A program made the position numbers and the translations under genes. The notes below the pieces were generated by a model. It did not search any database and was not told the origin of the DNA. It saw nothing but the letters and a program-made list of their open reading frames with translations. From the NCBI GenBank assembly GCA_013396655.1, contig WBMV01006289.1, positions 1,178,001 through 1,242,000 of the forward strand: DNA of 64,000 nt, written 5' to 3'. The stretch's first letter is position 1, and each line of letters opens with the position of its first letter. Positions 36,233-47,960 of this stretch are shown here, one piece after another. This DNA comes from Campylorhamphus procurvoides. Taxonomy: Eukaryota; Chordata; Aves; Passeriformes; Dendrocolaptidae.

Positions 36233-39200
36233 GATGGCCTTTCACATTTTATTTGATTATGTCATTATATGCTATTTCATGGACAGAGCTCCATCAAATT
36301 GCCATGGAATTGAAGGAGGTACTGCTTGAAATTTAGGGGTGTCTCTTTAAAACTGTTTACTATCAGAAAGCTATCACTTACTGTCAGTAACATAATGGGT
36401 TCTTGCATGGTAAAAGTAAGGAATTTAAATATTATTCATATTGTTCCATAGTGACTTCATGGACTTGTTATGACACTGACAACTGCTTTTTGAGAAGTGA
36501 AATACTCCAATAGTTTTGCTCTAAGCATTAAGGACAAAATAAATAGTTACATTTCTGAGTCTGCTAATCTGCATAAAAATTTGTAAATGAGAACTCTTTC
36601 ACCTTGGTCCTATCTTTGTGTCTTCCCTGTCCCAAACAGACTGGCCTTTCAAAGAGATATCAGCAATCACATAACACAAAATATTAAAGAAAAAAAAAAG
36701 GTAGCAGCATTTTCAAGCCTAAAGGCTGTGTGATATTTTATTCCATGCACGCTACTCATCCAGGTTGCTTTTTACATAAATCGTTGAATTAGAATTTTTC
36801 TCTGTATTGTCTGGTATATGTTACCTTACTGGGGATATTAAAGATGCTCACTGAAATAATTTTTATTATTATTTCCCATAAACATCCTGGAAATCTATAG
36901 TGATTTAAGTTCTCTCGACATGTAAGTCATTAAATAAAGGCTGGGGAAATTATCTCTGCTTGTGCACAGTTTGATTCTTAATTCTGCTCCCATTTGCTTC
37001 TTTGAAAGCCTGCATTTTTCAGCTGGAGATGGATTGGCTTTAAAATGATAGGAAGTTTCATGGGTAAAACTCTACTGTGTTTCACAGTTAAAATATTTTA
37101 GAGTGAGGCTAGCTTCTCTTCAGATTTCATTGTGAAATATTTTGCCGTTTAGTGGATATAGTTTATCACCTTCCCATAGTTTAAGCCAGAAGCAGAGTTT
37201 AAAGCCCATTTTTTCATGTACCACCCACTGGGAAATGCATTGAATGTCATGAGAATCATTCTGGTTTCAGGTATTTTTTCGTGTTATTTAGGAGCCAGGC
37301 CCCAAGCAAACTCTAGAATATTTTCTACTGTTTGTAGATGCCACTTCTCTCAGTAAAGCTTTATAAAAGTTGTCAGGCTTGCCAACATGTGCCTCTGAAG
37401 TGTCTGTGTGGAGGCGCATCCAAATGAAAATGGATGGTTTCAAACTGCAGTGTGCAGCCATATCTGCCCAGGTACATTCCCTAAACCACTAACTTTATAT
37501 GGGCAGTCCAAGGTACCCATAAGCATTGTGAAAGCCAAGCACCAACCCTTCAGAGCTGGCAAACTGGCAATGAAGTTTTATGTAGAGTGTCCATTTTATG
37601 TAATTGCCTCCTATCATTTCAGTGGCAAGATGCCACTGGGCAAAACTGTATCTGCACCACAGTTTTTTCTGTTCCCAGTTGTATGCAGAGCTTTCCTTCT
37701 TTCTAATGAGTTTATTATAGTGTGAGCATTAAAAAAAAACCAACTCATATGTACTTTCCTTTTTATTGTACAAGGAACTGTTTACAGCTATATGTTGAGC
37801 AAGGGCAAAAACTGTGTTTCAGGTATTTGCCTTAGTGGAACTGTTCTGATGTAATGCTGTGAAAGAATGAGCTCTCCCTTTCAGTGTAGTTGGGCTAATT
37901 TGAAATTTCAAGAAGGGGAACAGTCAAAAGATGTCCCTGCAACCTGCAACAGGTCTTAAACATGCAAGATGTAAGAAATAGTTAAGTAATTTGATGAAGG
38001 ATCACTGTTTTCCTTCATTTCTTCAGAGTTTAGCAGTTATATGTCCTTGTCCTAGGTGCTATGCCAATTTAACTTTGTTTTAGTAGTAAATATGTCATAA
38101 ACTGCAGCTTGCAAAGAGTTAGGAGGAAGATTATGGCTAATTGTGAATTAATTCCTCACTTTGCTTGTGTACATATCTAGAGTCTCTGTTCAATTTAGGC
38201 AGTTATCTAGACAAGTAAATCCCACTGAGAGTCACCAAATCTGGGCATGGAACCTGTGCTGGCAACTCTGAAAATCACTTAAATAATGTAAATGTTTGTA
38301 ATCACAGATACTTTTAAATGGCAATGCATTTTTTTCAAAAGTAATTTTCAGTAATTTCTAAATTCAAAATACGCTCAAGTTACCTAGTCTCTCTACTGCC
38401 TGATTAGTCTATCTGCTGTATTTATAGGTGGGCAAACATAATCATAACTAAGCATATTTTTTCACTGTGAAGTAGGTAATAAAAGCAAGATTAATCACAA
38501 AGCTGATCAGTCAAAGGATTGTTGGCAGAGCAGCAATCTGGGGCTTAGAGTTTCAGAGTTCATTCTGGCTCTCATCAGCCTGGGCAGGGTTGAACGGCAG
38601 GTGGTGGTGGTGGTACCTATGATTTGAAATAAGAACCTTCTGTGTTTCTGATACCTTGTAAGTCTGCAGTTCTTTTATTTTGCTTATCATTTTTCCAAAA
38701 TGCAGATATGCCTCCAGGGGAAACAAGAAATACATTCTTAGTTGTGTTCTCGTAGGTTTCCATGATACTATATAACAGTATGAAATAGCTTTACGTATCT
38801 ATATTTAAATATATACCTACTTGGAATGACTTCTTTAGAAATAACCTCCTTTTTCACCTTAAGGTTCAAAACACATAATGCCTCTCAAATATGCATATTG
38901 CCTTGTCTTGTAGTTTATGGTATGACACTCCTTTGCTACATCCAGGGTGGACTGGTTGCATTTGGATTTCCCTGTGAAGTGAGGGTGCTTGGCTTCAGGA
39001 AAGTGTTTGTTGCTTTCTTTTGCATCAGGCCCTTGACTGCTGGCACTTTCCCCCGTGAAAGTAAGACAATTCCCTTCCGAAGCAAAAGGATTGATGCTTA
39101 GTGGCATCAATCTACCCTTTAGCAGTTGTTTTCTTATGACTCTTGGGCAGCTGGGGAAAATTCTCTTGTCTCTGCATTTAAAACTGTAGATTGTTTCCAT

Positions 39201-39950
39201 GTCCCACCCCCCAATACACACACTCTCCTTGGTTAAGTAAATATTTTAGTTGATTTGCATTCCAACAAAATATTTATATTTGAACAGTGAACTGTTGGTT
39301 TTCTAGGGGTCCAAGATCTGTGTCACATGTGGTATTCCTGAGCAATATCTGCAGTATAGATGTGGAGCAATCCTGTATCCTATGTACAGGATCTAGAGAC
39401 TTAGTGTCCATTTTGTATTGTTGGCTGCATCCCGCATTGTGCTATGAATAAACTGCCCCTGAAGGCTTGTTTTGTATACTGGGGACCTACCAGGTTTTGG
39501 CAGCATTAACATGCATTTCTTACTGAAAGTCATAATAGGTTTGAGTTATGGTGCTGGCTACAGAAGATGAATTGGAAGCAATTCCTCTTTAGTTATATTA
39601 CTTCTGGATCAATTGACTTCTATCATATTTCCATGTAAGAGTTTAAAAAATTATAATTTGAGGTACCGGTTCTTGATTTGGAATAGTTTTAGAAGAGAAA
39701 AACAAGTGATTCTGTCTTCAGCCAGGGTTTATAACACAATTCAAAGATTATGCAGATGATAATTATTGCCTCTGATTTTCCTGAAGGATCTTATAGGTTC
39801 AAAGTTTAATTTTCCCCCTCAATTATAAAATGGCCAAGATTATTTTCAAATTAGCATCCCTAGAATCAGAATTCTAAACAGAACAGGAAAATTGAATATT
39901 CCTGAATGGAGTTATGGATTAGCACTTCATGGAGATTTTCCACACACTTT
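36233..39950. other. Unique non-coding sequence
   Basis: No gene is seen. The 105-codon plus frame at 37408-37725 and the 120-codon minus frame at 38859-39221 lack recognisable domains. A (GTG)5-type run lies at 38599-38615. The segment 36840-37060 is complex and motif-rich (AATTATCTCTGCTTGTGC, TTGATTCTTAATTC) and could be a conserved element. Confidence 0.55.
38599..38615. repeat. Short (GTG)n microsatellite
   Basis: A run of GTG triplets, five units long, ends in GTACC. Confidence 0.85.
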
Positions 39951-40015
39951 GATAGAATCATTTAATCATAGAATAACTGAGGTTGGAAACTGTGAACACT
40001 CATCTTGCCAAACTT
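39951..40015 (-). mobile_element. CR1 LINE 3' end scrap, minus orientation
   Basis: The plus strand reads GATAGAATCATTTAATCATAG and then AATAACTGAGGTTGGAAACTG. This is the reverse complement of a CR1 tail with two copies of the ATTCTATGATT-type unit, followed inward by the TTCCAACC block. The recognisable match fades by about 40015. The next ~300 bp has somewhat higher GC and a 72-codon minus-strand frame, and may be a decayed continuation of the element. Confidence 0.75.
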
Positions 40016-41689
40016 TAAAACTGGATCAGGTTATCAGAGCTCTGCTTCTCCATGTTCTGAATATCTCCTAGGCCAGTGACTCCAGTGTCCACTCTCTGGA
40101 CACTTACTCTAGTCAGGGGAATAGAGTAAGACCAAAGTGAGTGTGACTCCCCAGTTTCATGATGATTTGCCCAGCCATCTGATCCTGCAAGCTGCCTGCA
40201 AAGCACTGTTGGAGCCACCATGACAGAGAACATCTTATAAGTCTGAGAGGAGGGTTTTCAACTGTATCCCGTGTGGGTTTTTGATTCCTGACACCTCACT
40301 CACACGGGGATGGCTGGATAGATGCGTGCCAGGATAACTCCATATTCTTAGACTAAAGACTCACTACTAAAGGCTGGTTTGTCACAGCTGGTATTTGCTT
40401 TGCAAGTGCTGTGCCAGCAGAGCTGTCTGACAGTGGTGCAGTGTGATGTGGTTCTTACACTGTTCAAGAGCCACATGGCCTGGCCGGCCTTGCAGTCAAA
40501 ACAGCTACTTCTGATGAAGGTCAAGGATTAGCCTTGAATCAATAAGGGTGCTGCTTGAGATCGTGAGTTATCACTGAGAGTTATAAAGCAATGTTTTTGT
40601 GTTGTTTTGTGTTGCTATTGCCCAAATGATTTTCTCCATTTTCAAAAGTTTGAATTTAGCTTATTGGTCTAGGGGTCTAGGTCAGAGAGCTAGCTTATGG
40701 CTGCAAGAGCAGGTCTTTGGCTGTATAATTTAAAATTAGACATTTATGCCTGTTTAAATTCTAATTGTTTAAATAAAAGGTCTCATTGCTTTAAATAGGA
40801 AGAAAACAAAAATTTGTAGGATAAGGTTCTGGCCTCATTAAAATAAATTGGAATTTTCTGTTAACATGCTTCTGGTGTTTTCAGGGATTTTATCTGTAAT
40901 ACTGGAGTAAAGCACAATCCTGAGGCACGAAATCCATTCTCCAGGCATTTATCTTTGGGGTAAAGAAAAGTTAAAAAACAAAGCCAAGGATAGTCAAAGC
41001 TAGGACTTTGTTAGTATTAAAAAGGAAGGAGGTACTTAGTGAGAAGCAAGGACCCTAATAATCAAAGGCAGGTTCTTTCTGTCTCAAATGAGCTTTATAA
41101 CCAACCTTCTTTGCAATATAAAGAGTGAACATTATGTGTAGACAAGGATTTCAGGAATATGCTTTGAATAAAATCCTAAGCCCCTTTTCTCCAAAAAGCA
41201 TTAAGCATGAGGTATTAAGCAGCAAATGCAATTTTAAAATGGAAAAAACCCTTTACAGACAGGTATATCTCAAAAGAAAGTAAGTCCATTATGACCTGAA
41301 AAAGGATTAGCAATTATTTATAGATCTGAAAGTGTTTGTAGTGTTGTTATTAGAAATGACTTTGTAGAAAGGAAATCCTTTTGAAATATGTTTATGAGAA
41401 AGACAAAATTAAAATGCCGGTCAGGTATATTGTTGGGTTTGCACCTGTCATATTTTGAGCCACCCTGCAGCAATGTATATATAGGGTAAAATAGTTCATG
41501 AGAGAATGTTTTTGAATTTTAATGACAGCTTCGGGGTTTTCATGACCTATCAGCTCTGGAAATAATCCTACTGGTTTGCAAAAATTTTCAGTAAAAATCA
41601 TATGACAATAATAATGATGGGCTCTCTGTAGAAAGAGAAAATTGATTAAAGATGTGTGACATGTTAAGCACTGACCTTGGAGAAACTAA
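40016..41689. other. Unique sequence, possibly repeat-derived at its start
   Basis: The stretch 40016-40330 may be diverged retroelement sequence (see the CR1 scrap just before it). From there on I see only unique AT-rich DNA without genes. Confidence 0.5.
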
Positions 41690-41890
41690 GGCTTTTGGCC
41701 TCAGATCAGGGAGATTTGCAGCAATTGAAAGCAATAACTGTTGGACAAATATAGTGTATTTTACAGCTGTAATTTGAAACCAGCATGTGGCAGACTGGCA
41801 TAATTTATGCCAAAGTGTATTTTTGCTGCATAACTCATTACTCCTTCCAGTGGGAGCCAAGAACATAACCTGCACAGGTACTGCTGAAAA
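41690..41890. promoter_or_regulatory. Candidate conserved non-coding element
   Basis: A complex motif-dense block contains TTACAGCTGTAATTTG, the imperfect palindrome CTGGCATAATTTATGCCAAAG, and an E-box CAGCTG. CTGGCATAATTTATGCCAAAG includes GGCATAA facing TTATGCC, a good inverted repeat. It could be a regulatory element; conservation is not demonstrated. Confidence 0.35.
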
Positions 41891-42569
41891 TCCAAGCGGT
41901 TGCTAACAATTGCCTTAGCCATAAATAGCTGTGGAAGTGGGACCCATTAGATACCATTGTCTTGTGACCAGGAAAACAGAGTTTTCTTTTGGAGGGGGAG
42001 TGTGTACCTGTATGTTAATGACAAAAGTGAGTGAGAACGTTGGAGATTCTCTTAGGAGGTCATTTCTTCCCACAGAAGTTTATGGCATATGTTTGGGTGA
42101 TTATCAAGTTGTGTAGGCTTTTTGTTGGGGTCATATGGGTTCTTTCCCATAAAGGATCCAACAGAATTGAGCTGTCCATTTTGAAAGTAAAGATTTCAGG
42201 TGGCAGATAATGATTTTCCTGTATTGTTAGAAAAAGACTTCTCTTCAGAGAAATAACCAATGCCAAGAGTATTCTAAAGTCAGGCCTGGATTGCTACTGG
42301 CATTAGGTAAGTGTGTAAGGTGGAGCAGTAAGTATTGGAACTTCTTCTGAGTTGTCCTTTTTTATTTTTTTTGCACAGTGAAAGGAGAATTTGTCTCTGA
42401 AACAACTAAAGTTCGTCTTGAATTGAGCTGAATAGTCAAGACATTTTCTTTGCAAGTCACTGAAGTTTGTTGGTAGTGGACTGAAAAAGCAGTCTCAGTG
42501 GCAAATATATAACCTTTTTTAGTAATCAAAGGTATGAAATAGGACTTTGCTAATCAGAGATGTAATAAA
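41891..42569. other. Unique sequence, nothing recognised
   Basis: Short frames of 61-68 codons overlap on opposite strands. No repeat or gene is supportable. Confidence 0.55.
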
Positions 42570-42800
42570 TATCTTCATACTCCACTGCTGTCAACAAGCA
42601 GCTGCAGCTCATTACATTGGTGTGTGTGTTAATGCTCTGCAGCATGTTTTCAAATAAAATCCAGTCAATTACTGTAGATAGATCTATTCACATGAATATG
42701 TGCAACGTTCAACAAAATATTATTCTCTCAGATGAATGAACAGACTTTAATTGACTTGAAAATCTGTTTCTGTCAGCAGAAAAGAATGATCAGAGGTACT
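42570..42800. promoter_or_regulatory. Candidate conserved non-coding element
   Basis: This block contains an AGCAGCTGCAGCTC double E-box, TAATGCTCTGCAGCATG, TCAATTACTG, a CACATGAATATGTG inverted repeat and TTTAATTGACTTG. Motif density and lack of repeat features resemble a developmental enhancer. Evidence is compositional only. Confidence 0.35.
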
Positions 42801-45094
42801 TTGCTTATGTAATGTTATCTATTTAATTTCTCTTGTTATTAATAATACAGTGTCTTTGAACATAGTGATCTAAAAATTATGTTTGAGGTATTCAATGGGA
42901 ACAAAATACAACCCCGATTTTATAACAGTCACTTTTAGAAGTGTAAATTGATGTTTCCATAAAAAGAGGGCAGTTTAAACGGACTCATAGTAGAAATTCA
43001 TCTATGGGTATTTTTCTCTAGAACAAGTGGTTTAATTCACACATTCAAGAAAACCTGGGAAGTTAATTGCAAATTTAGAATAGAACCTGGATTCAGGCCA
43101 AGGTAATATTTAGTGAGCCACTGTTTTCTCCAATAGGTGACTAAGTCTCATCCTGTTCTATTTTTTAGGAAAACGTTTTGTAATACATTTCAGGCTTTTA
43201 ATCCCTGGTCCACATAGCTGCCCTGTTAGTTTCTTCAAGCGTCCTTTTGTATTGATCTTGCATTTGAGGATAGAAAAGTTCTGATGATTGTTCAAAGATA
43301 GTCAATCTAGTACCCATTCACCAGCATTACTTCTGAATGAGCTGTAAAGAATGGACTCTTCAACTTTAACTACTAGTTGATCAGTGCAATTTTATATGTG
43401 CTTGCATACAATCTGCACACCCAAAGATATGAAGAAATGAACAGAAGAAATAGGTTGTAGTTATATAGAATAAAAGAAAAAATTGTTGGCTGTTAGAAGG
43501 TAATTATGAAATTGTCTGGTTTTTGTCTTCAAATATTCTGCAAATGTGCATTCCAGTACTTGCTGTGTTTTCCAAAAAAATTATGGGGTTACATCCTTCA
43601 AAGATTCCTTTTTCCAGTCCACAGTTTGTGGTGTAGAATCCAGTGGAATGTTCTGAGTTGTTAGGACTTAGTTTTCTCATTTTCTCTCTATAAGTATTCA
43701 TCTTTGCTAGGCAAAGAGCTCCCACTCTGCTATGGCCTTGAGCTCAGTCTTGTGTAGATTCTGCACGTGAAAATCTACTGCAAATAAGAACTTTCTAAGA
43801 ATCTGAAGAACTGGGAAGCCATTGAACTTTTGATTTTGAGATGTGATGTAGTATATATTGTTTCCTACCACCAGTTAAATAAAATGGTTCTGTGGTGCCT
43901 GAGACTTGCAGGATCTTCTTTCATTTAAGTTCTTTCCTCCCTTGGGGCTTCTAAGTATCTTCTCAGTGCAGGAGTGACTCAATTCTGGACAAGACTGAAG
44001 TGCAGTTTAGGTGGGTTTAGTAAGTGCTCATAATGGGGAGTTCTGTGAGCCTCATGAGGGCTCTTCAGGTGCAGCCAAATCAATTAGGTATCACCGTGCA
44101 CAATTCACTCGAGTGCACTGCTTTGATATACTCCAGAAAATACACTATTTCAACCTAATTTCTTTCCTGTGGAAGGCCTGTCTTGCTGTAGGCATTTTCC
44201 CTATCTTTTCAGTGGCATTGCCTTCATCAATGATGCAAGATCAAGGAATCAATGTATCAGTGTACAAGTGGGCTAAACACTAAATTATCCACTGTTGTAC
44301 CAATATCTATTTTAACCAAAAGACATCTTTGAACAACAATTAATTTTGTCCAACAATATAACTTCGAATCTTCAATGAAAAATCAGGCTGTAATAAAACT
44401 TTGAAAGACACTTATCCCCAGTGATCAGGAGAAGAAAGGTAGTATTTTTCTTAGTGTATTTTAATTTTTTTTTGCTACTATCAAACAGTGAAAAGGGCTT
44501 GGACATTTTATTACAGACCTCTTGGGAAATCTGTACCTGCCTTTTAATGTTTCTATAGTGGGTGACAAAACAAATCTAGGTTCATTAACTGACTACAGTC
44601 AGTTGAGTTAGGGTGGGGGATTTCAGGATATTTGTAACTTACTGTGAAAACAGAGACAGTGTTTTCGTGGACTTAACTGGGAATTTAATATAAATATTTA
44701 GACTTAGTGTACTTTAAAGTAATTATCCTGACATTGACATTTCTGAAAGGTTAACTATTCCAGAAGTGATGTAATTACTGGTAAAAAAGAAGTTAAAAAG
44801 TTCTCTGCTTTCTAATTGATTGACTAGGATCTGTCTCAGAGGGATGCACTGTAAGGATTTTGCATGGCTCTGTCTGTTATTGAAAGAATTGGGAGAGCAC
44901 AAGCACAACAAGTGAACAGGCCTGTAGCAAATTTCTTAAGTAAAAATCAAGACCTCATACTGATTATAAGAACAAATAATACGCAGAACATCATCACATG
45001 GAGCACGGACAAGGCAGAACAAGTTGTAGCCAAAACTGATCTCAAACTCTTTCAGTGCTGATTGCTTTGAATGTTGTTTAAATAACCTTTTCTG
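42801..45094. other. Unique non-coding sequence
   Basis: No gene is seen. The 73- and 90-codon frames at 43504-43725 and 44011-44283 are unremarkable. A perfect 18-bp inverted repeat lies at 44587-44604. Confidence 0.55.
44587..44604. repeat. Perfect inverted repeat, 8-bp arms, 2-bp centre
   Basis: AACTGACT is followed by AC and then AGTCAGTT. The half-site TGACT/AGTCA resembles an AP-1/Maf core (TGAGTCA/TGCTGAC), but only loosely. Confidence 0.9.
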
Positions 45095-45172
45095 GGTTTG
45101 TTTTTTGTGTTTGTTTTTGTTATTGTTTGGGGGTTTGCTGGTTTTGTGATGTTTTTCTTTTTTGTGGTAGGA
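45095..45172. repeat. G/T-rich low-complexity tract
   Basis: TTTGTTTTTTGTGTTTG and GTTTGGGGGTTTGCTGG-type sequence, nearly free of A and C. The Lys/Asn-rich minus-strand frame across it is an artefact. Confidence 0.75.
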
Positions 45173-45340
45173 GGATTTTGAACTAAAAATCAAGATTAAA
45201 TATTAAAATGCTTCATTGTGCCTTTTTGTTTTCTATAAAGTGAAAAATTTGCCAAATACATTTCAAGAAAATATTTTAACTTCTCTGTTTTGTAATGTAA
45301 GGTAATACCCTTTATTTTCGTACACTTTTTCCCCTCTGCT

Positions 45341-45361
45341 TTTCACATGGACCATGTGAAA
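45341..45361. promoter_or_regulatory. Perfect 21-bp palindrome with paired TCACATG / CATGTGA E-boxes
   Basis: TTTCACATGG, one central base, then CCATGTGAAA: both 10-bp arms match exactly. Each arm contains a CACATG E-box in the TCACATG context preferred by MITF/TFE-type bHLH-ZIP factors. The palindrome is seen; factor binding is inference. Confidence 0.6.
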
Positions 45362-47559
45362 GGAACTGTAGGAAACAAATGTAATTAATTTCAAGTTTCT
45401 AAACGGTATCAGTGACTGAAATATGTTTCATATCCATTGTTTTCTAAAAAGGTAAAAATTTACACAGGATTGGTACAGAAAAATACTACATACATCATAT
45501 TTACAAGTCAAAATGACATAAATAGTTTTGCAGAATCCAAGACTGTCAGGCATTATCTCATCTGACCTACAGTCATTTTTCATGAGTGCTTTTCCGTGAA
45601 ATCATAGATAGGCACTGGTCACGAATGGGGAAAGATGTCTTCAGGGAAGGTCATGGCTGTAAGACCTTCTTTCAGCTTCTCAGACAACTAATCCAGCCTT
45701 TAGTGTATTTTCTGTTTGGTCCTGATTAACTACTGAGTCACTTTAGCACCTGCATTAATCAGCATTCCTATCTCCACTGCTCTCCCAGCAGCTGGCACTG
45801 TGCAGAAGGAGCATAATGAAATGCAGCCTAGTGGTCAAAGGCTTAAGATACTGTGTATTCAAGATTCACCAGGTCTTTTAGGTCTTCCACTGAAATGTGC
45901 CTCACTTACTGACCCTCTAGATGTCAGAAGTCTTGAAACTTTTTGAACCTGCAAAAACCAGTGTTGCAGTGACAGGCACTAGGGCATGGTCTCTTCCAGT
46001 GTTGAGTAATGTCTTAAGAACATTTTCAGGGTTTTGGAGCTGGTTATTACCGGGTGGTTGAGAGAATGACAAGAACTGAGAAGTAAGAACTGTGCCATAA
46101 GCCTTTCCAGCATATGATAATGGCTGGACACTGTGGTCCATGAACAATATTTTTATGCCCCCAGTTTGCAGGTATCCCATTTCCTCTCCATCATTGTGAG
46201 TGTAGGAATGGAACAGGGGACCATGGATTGCACCAGACAGCAGTGGCAGTGTGCCCTTCAGAAGTCTGCATTCAGCTAACTTTACTGTTTTGTGCATAGG
46301 TCCTGAGTACTGACAGCCATTGTGGTAATGAAGGCACTTAGGTACACTGGCAGTCAGTAGAATTAAGGTTAAGTAGCCATGCAGGTTTTAAAGTGGGCTT
46401 AGTGTTGCGATTTGCAGAGGCACTTGGTCATGTAACCTGTTAACCCCTTTTCTGCATGCTATTTTGAAAATAGCTTGTCTTGGTATCTCAGAGTTTCCTT
46501 GTAGTCTGTGCATTTGTGTCATTTGAACTTCTTAATAGCATAGTAGTGATTTTTAATTTTATTTCTCACAATTTTATCTTGGGTGTAGCATAGGGTCAGT
46601 TTAAAGTAAGTTTAAATGTGCATACAGTAGATGAGGTGGTCCTTAGCTGTCTAATTGACATAACTCCACAAGAGTCAGTGGCTCTTTGCTGGCTTCCACT
46701 GGAGGGGATAGCTGGGCAAGCCAGGGTTAGTGAGCTGTTCTTCTAGGTTGTCCCCTTAATCCTCTTATATTTCTATTTACTTTTTTTTTTATGAAGGTAT
46801 TTCTATTTTATATATTTATATAATAGCATTTATCAAAAAATCCGCTATAAATAATCTAGCTACTTTTATCATCTGTTTCCAACACAAATCCTAGTTCAAT
46901 CTCTGAAGAACTGCCTTCTAGAAACGTGAGTTTGTGAAAGCATATATGAGCAAATCTTCTCAGGTTCTTTTACGTTGTACTGCTCAGCAGCCAAGGAGGG
47001 AGCAGAAGAAAGCCAGTGGTCATCAAGTTGGGAAAAAATGTTTCTTTAGAACACGACATTTGGAATAATGTGTTGTGATTGCACTGTGAAAGTAGTCTTG
47101 AAAATGCTTTTTATTTAAGGCTCATTTTGGTAGGAAGGTCAATCACCCTGATCACACTAAAGGTACATAGAAAGGATGTCATAAATACATTTGAAACACA
47201 CAGAAACACTGAAGTCTCTGCTTTCTTGATGATTGCAGGTTTACAGGTCAGTCTGTGTGCAAAGGCAATATAAGTACTGGGTATCTTAACCAGCAAGGCT
47301 CCCACTCTTTAAAAGGAAAAAAAAATCACATTGTTATAGAAAGGGAAGAAAATGAATAAAAAATGTGACATTTTGATTTTATTTTTTAATACACCACTTT
47401 CATGAAAACTAAAATAATGATGATTGAACAGCAGCATTGTACACAGTTTAAATCCTCCCAAAGATGAAGGTCAACACTGGATTCTGAGATAAAAAAGACA
47501 GATTAAATATTTTTAACATATAATGCTGATAATGAAATCTATAAATGGAAACCTTTTCT
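45362..47559. other. Unique sequence; one open frame of note
   Basis: The minus-strand frame 45917-46297 (126 codons) is one of the longest non-repeat frames in the window and has unbiased composition. I recognise no domain in it, and a frame this long is expected several times by chance in 64 kb. Nothing else is seen. Confidence 0.5.
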
Positions 47560-47960
47560 GTGTTGTATAATGATAACACATGACATTTTATTGTCCATAT
47601 AACCTTTAGCTTTTCTGTCAATATTATTGTGCTGCACTGATTTCAGAAAAGGCATTAAACACTGTCAGAATGAAAGGCATGTTTTAATAATAAAGCAATT
47701 ATTATCCACTTATGATGTAGAAATATAATGGGCTTTTAATGTATTGAATCAAACTCTATCTGCTTCAATAACAGTGTTGCTATAGCTATCATCTATAATT
47801 TATTAAGAATGGAAGCAAATCTGATGTCAGGAATGTAAACTAAGCCCTGCAACAAACATTTCTTGCAAAGGCACAGATATTCACCAAATTATGACTGAAG
47901 GGTCCAAGTATCAGCATCAAGCTAGTGTTTGATGTTTATTTTTAACACAAATGCAATTTT
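47560..47960. promoter_or_regulatory. Candidate conserved non-coding element (AT-rich, homeobox-like cores)
   Basis: A continuous AT-rich but complex block contains TTTTAATAATAAAGC, GCAATTATTATCC, TGTCAATATTATTG, ATCTATAATTTATTAAG and many TAAT/ATTA cores. It is followed within 30 bp by a (CAG)4 run. The texture is of an ancient enhancer, and conservation is inferred only. Confidence 0.38.

Noticed and set aside
38859..39221. 120-codon minus-strand frame overlapping a 91-codon plus-strand frame
   Set aside because: No domain, no splice-bounded exon pattern, and mutual overlap on opposite strands. Chance is the simpler explanation.
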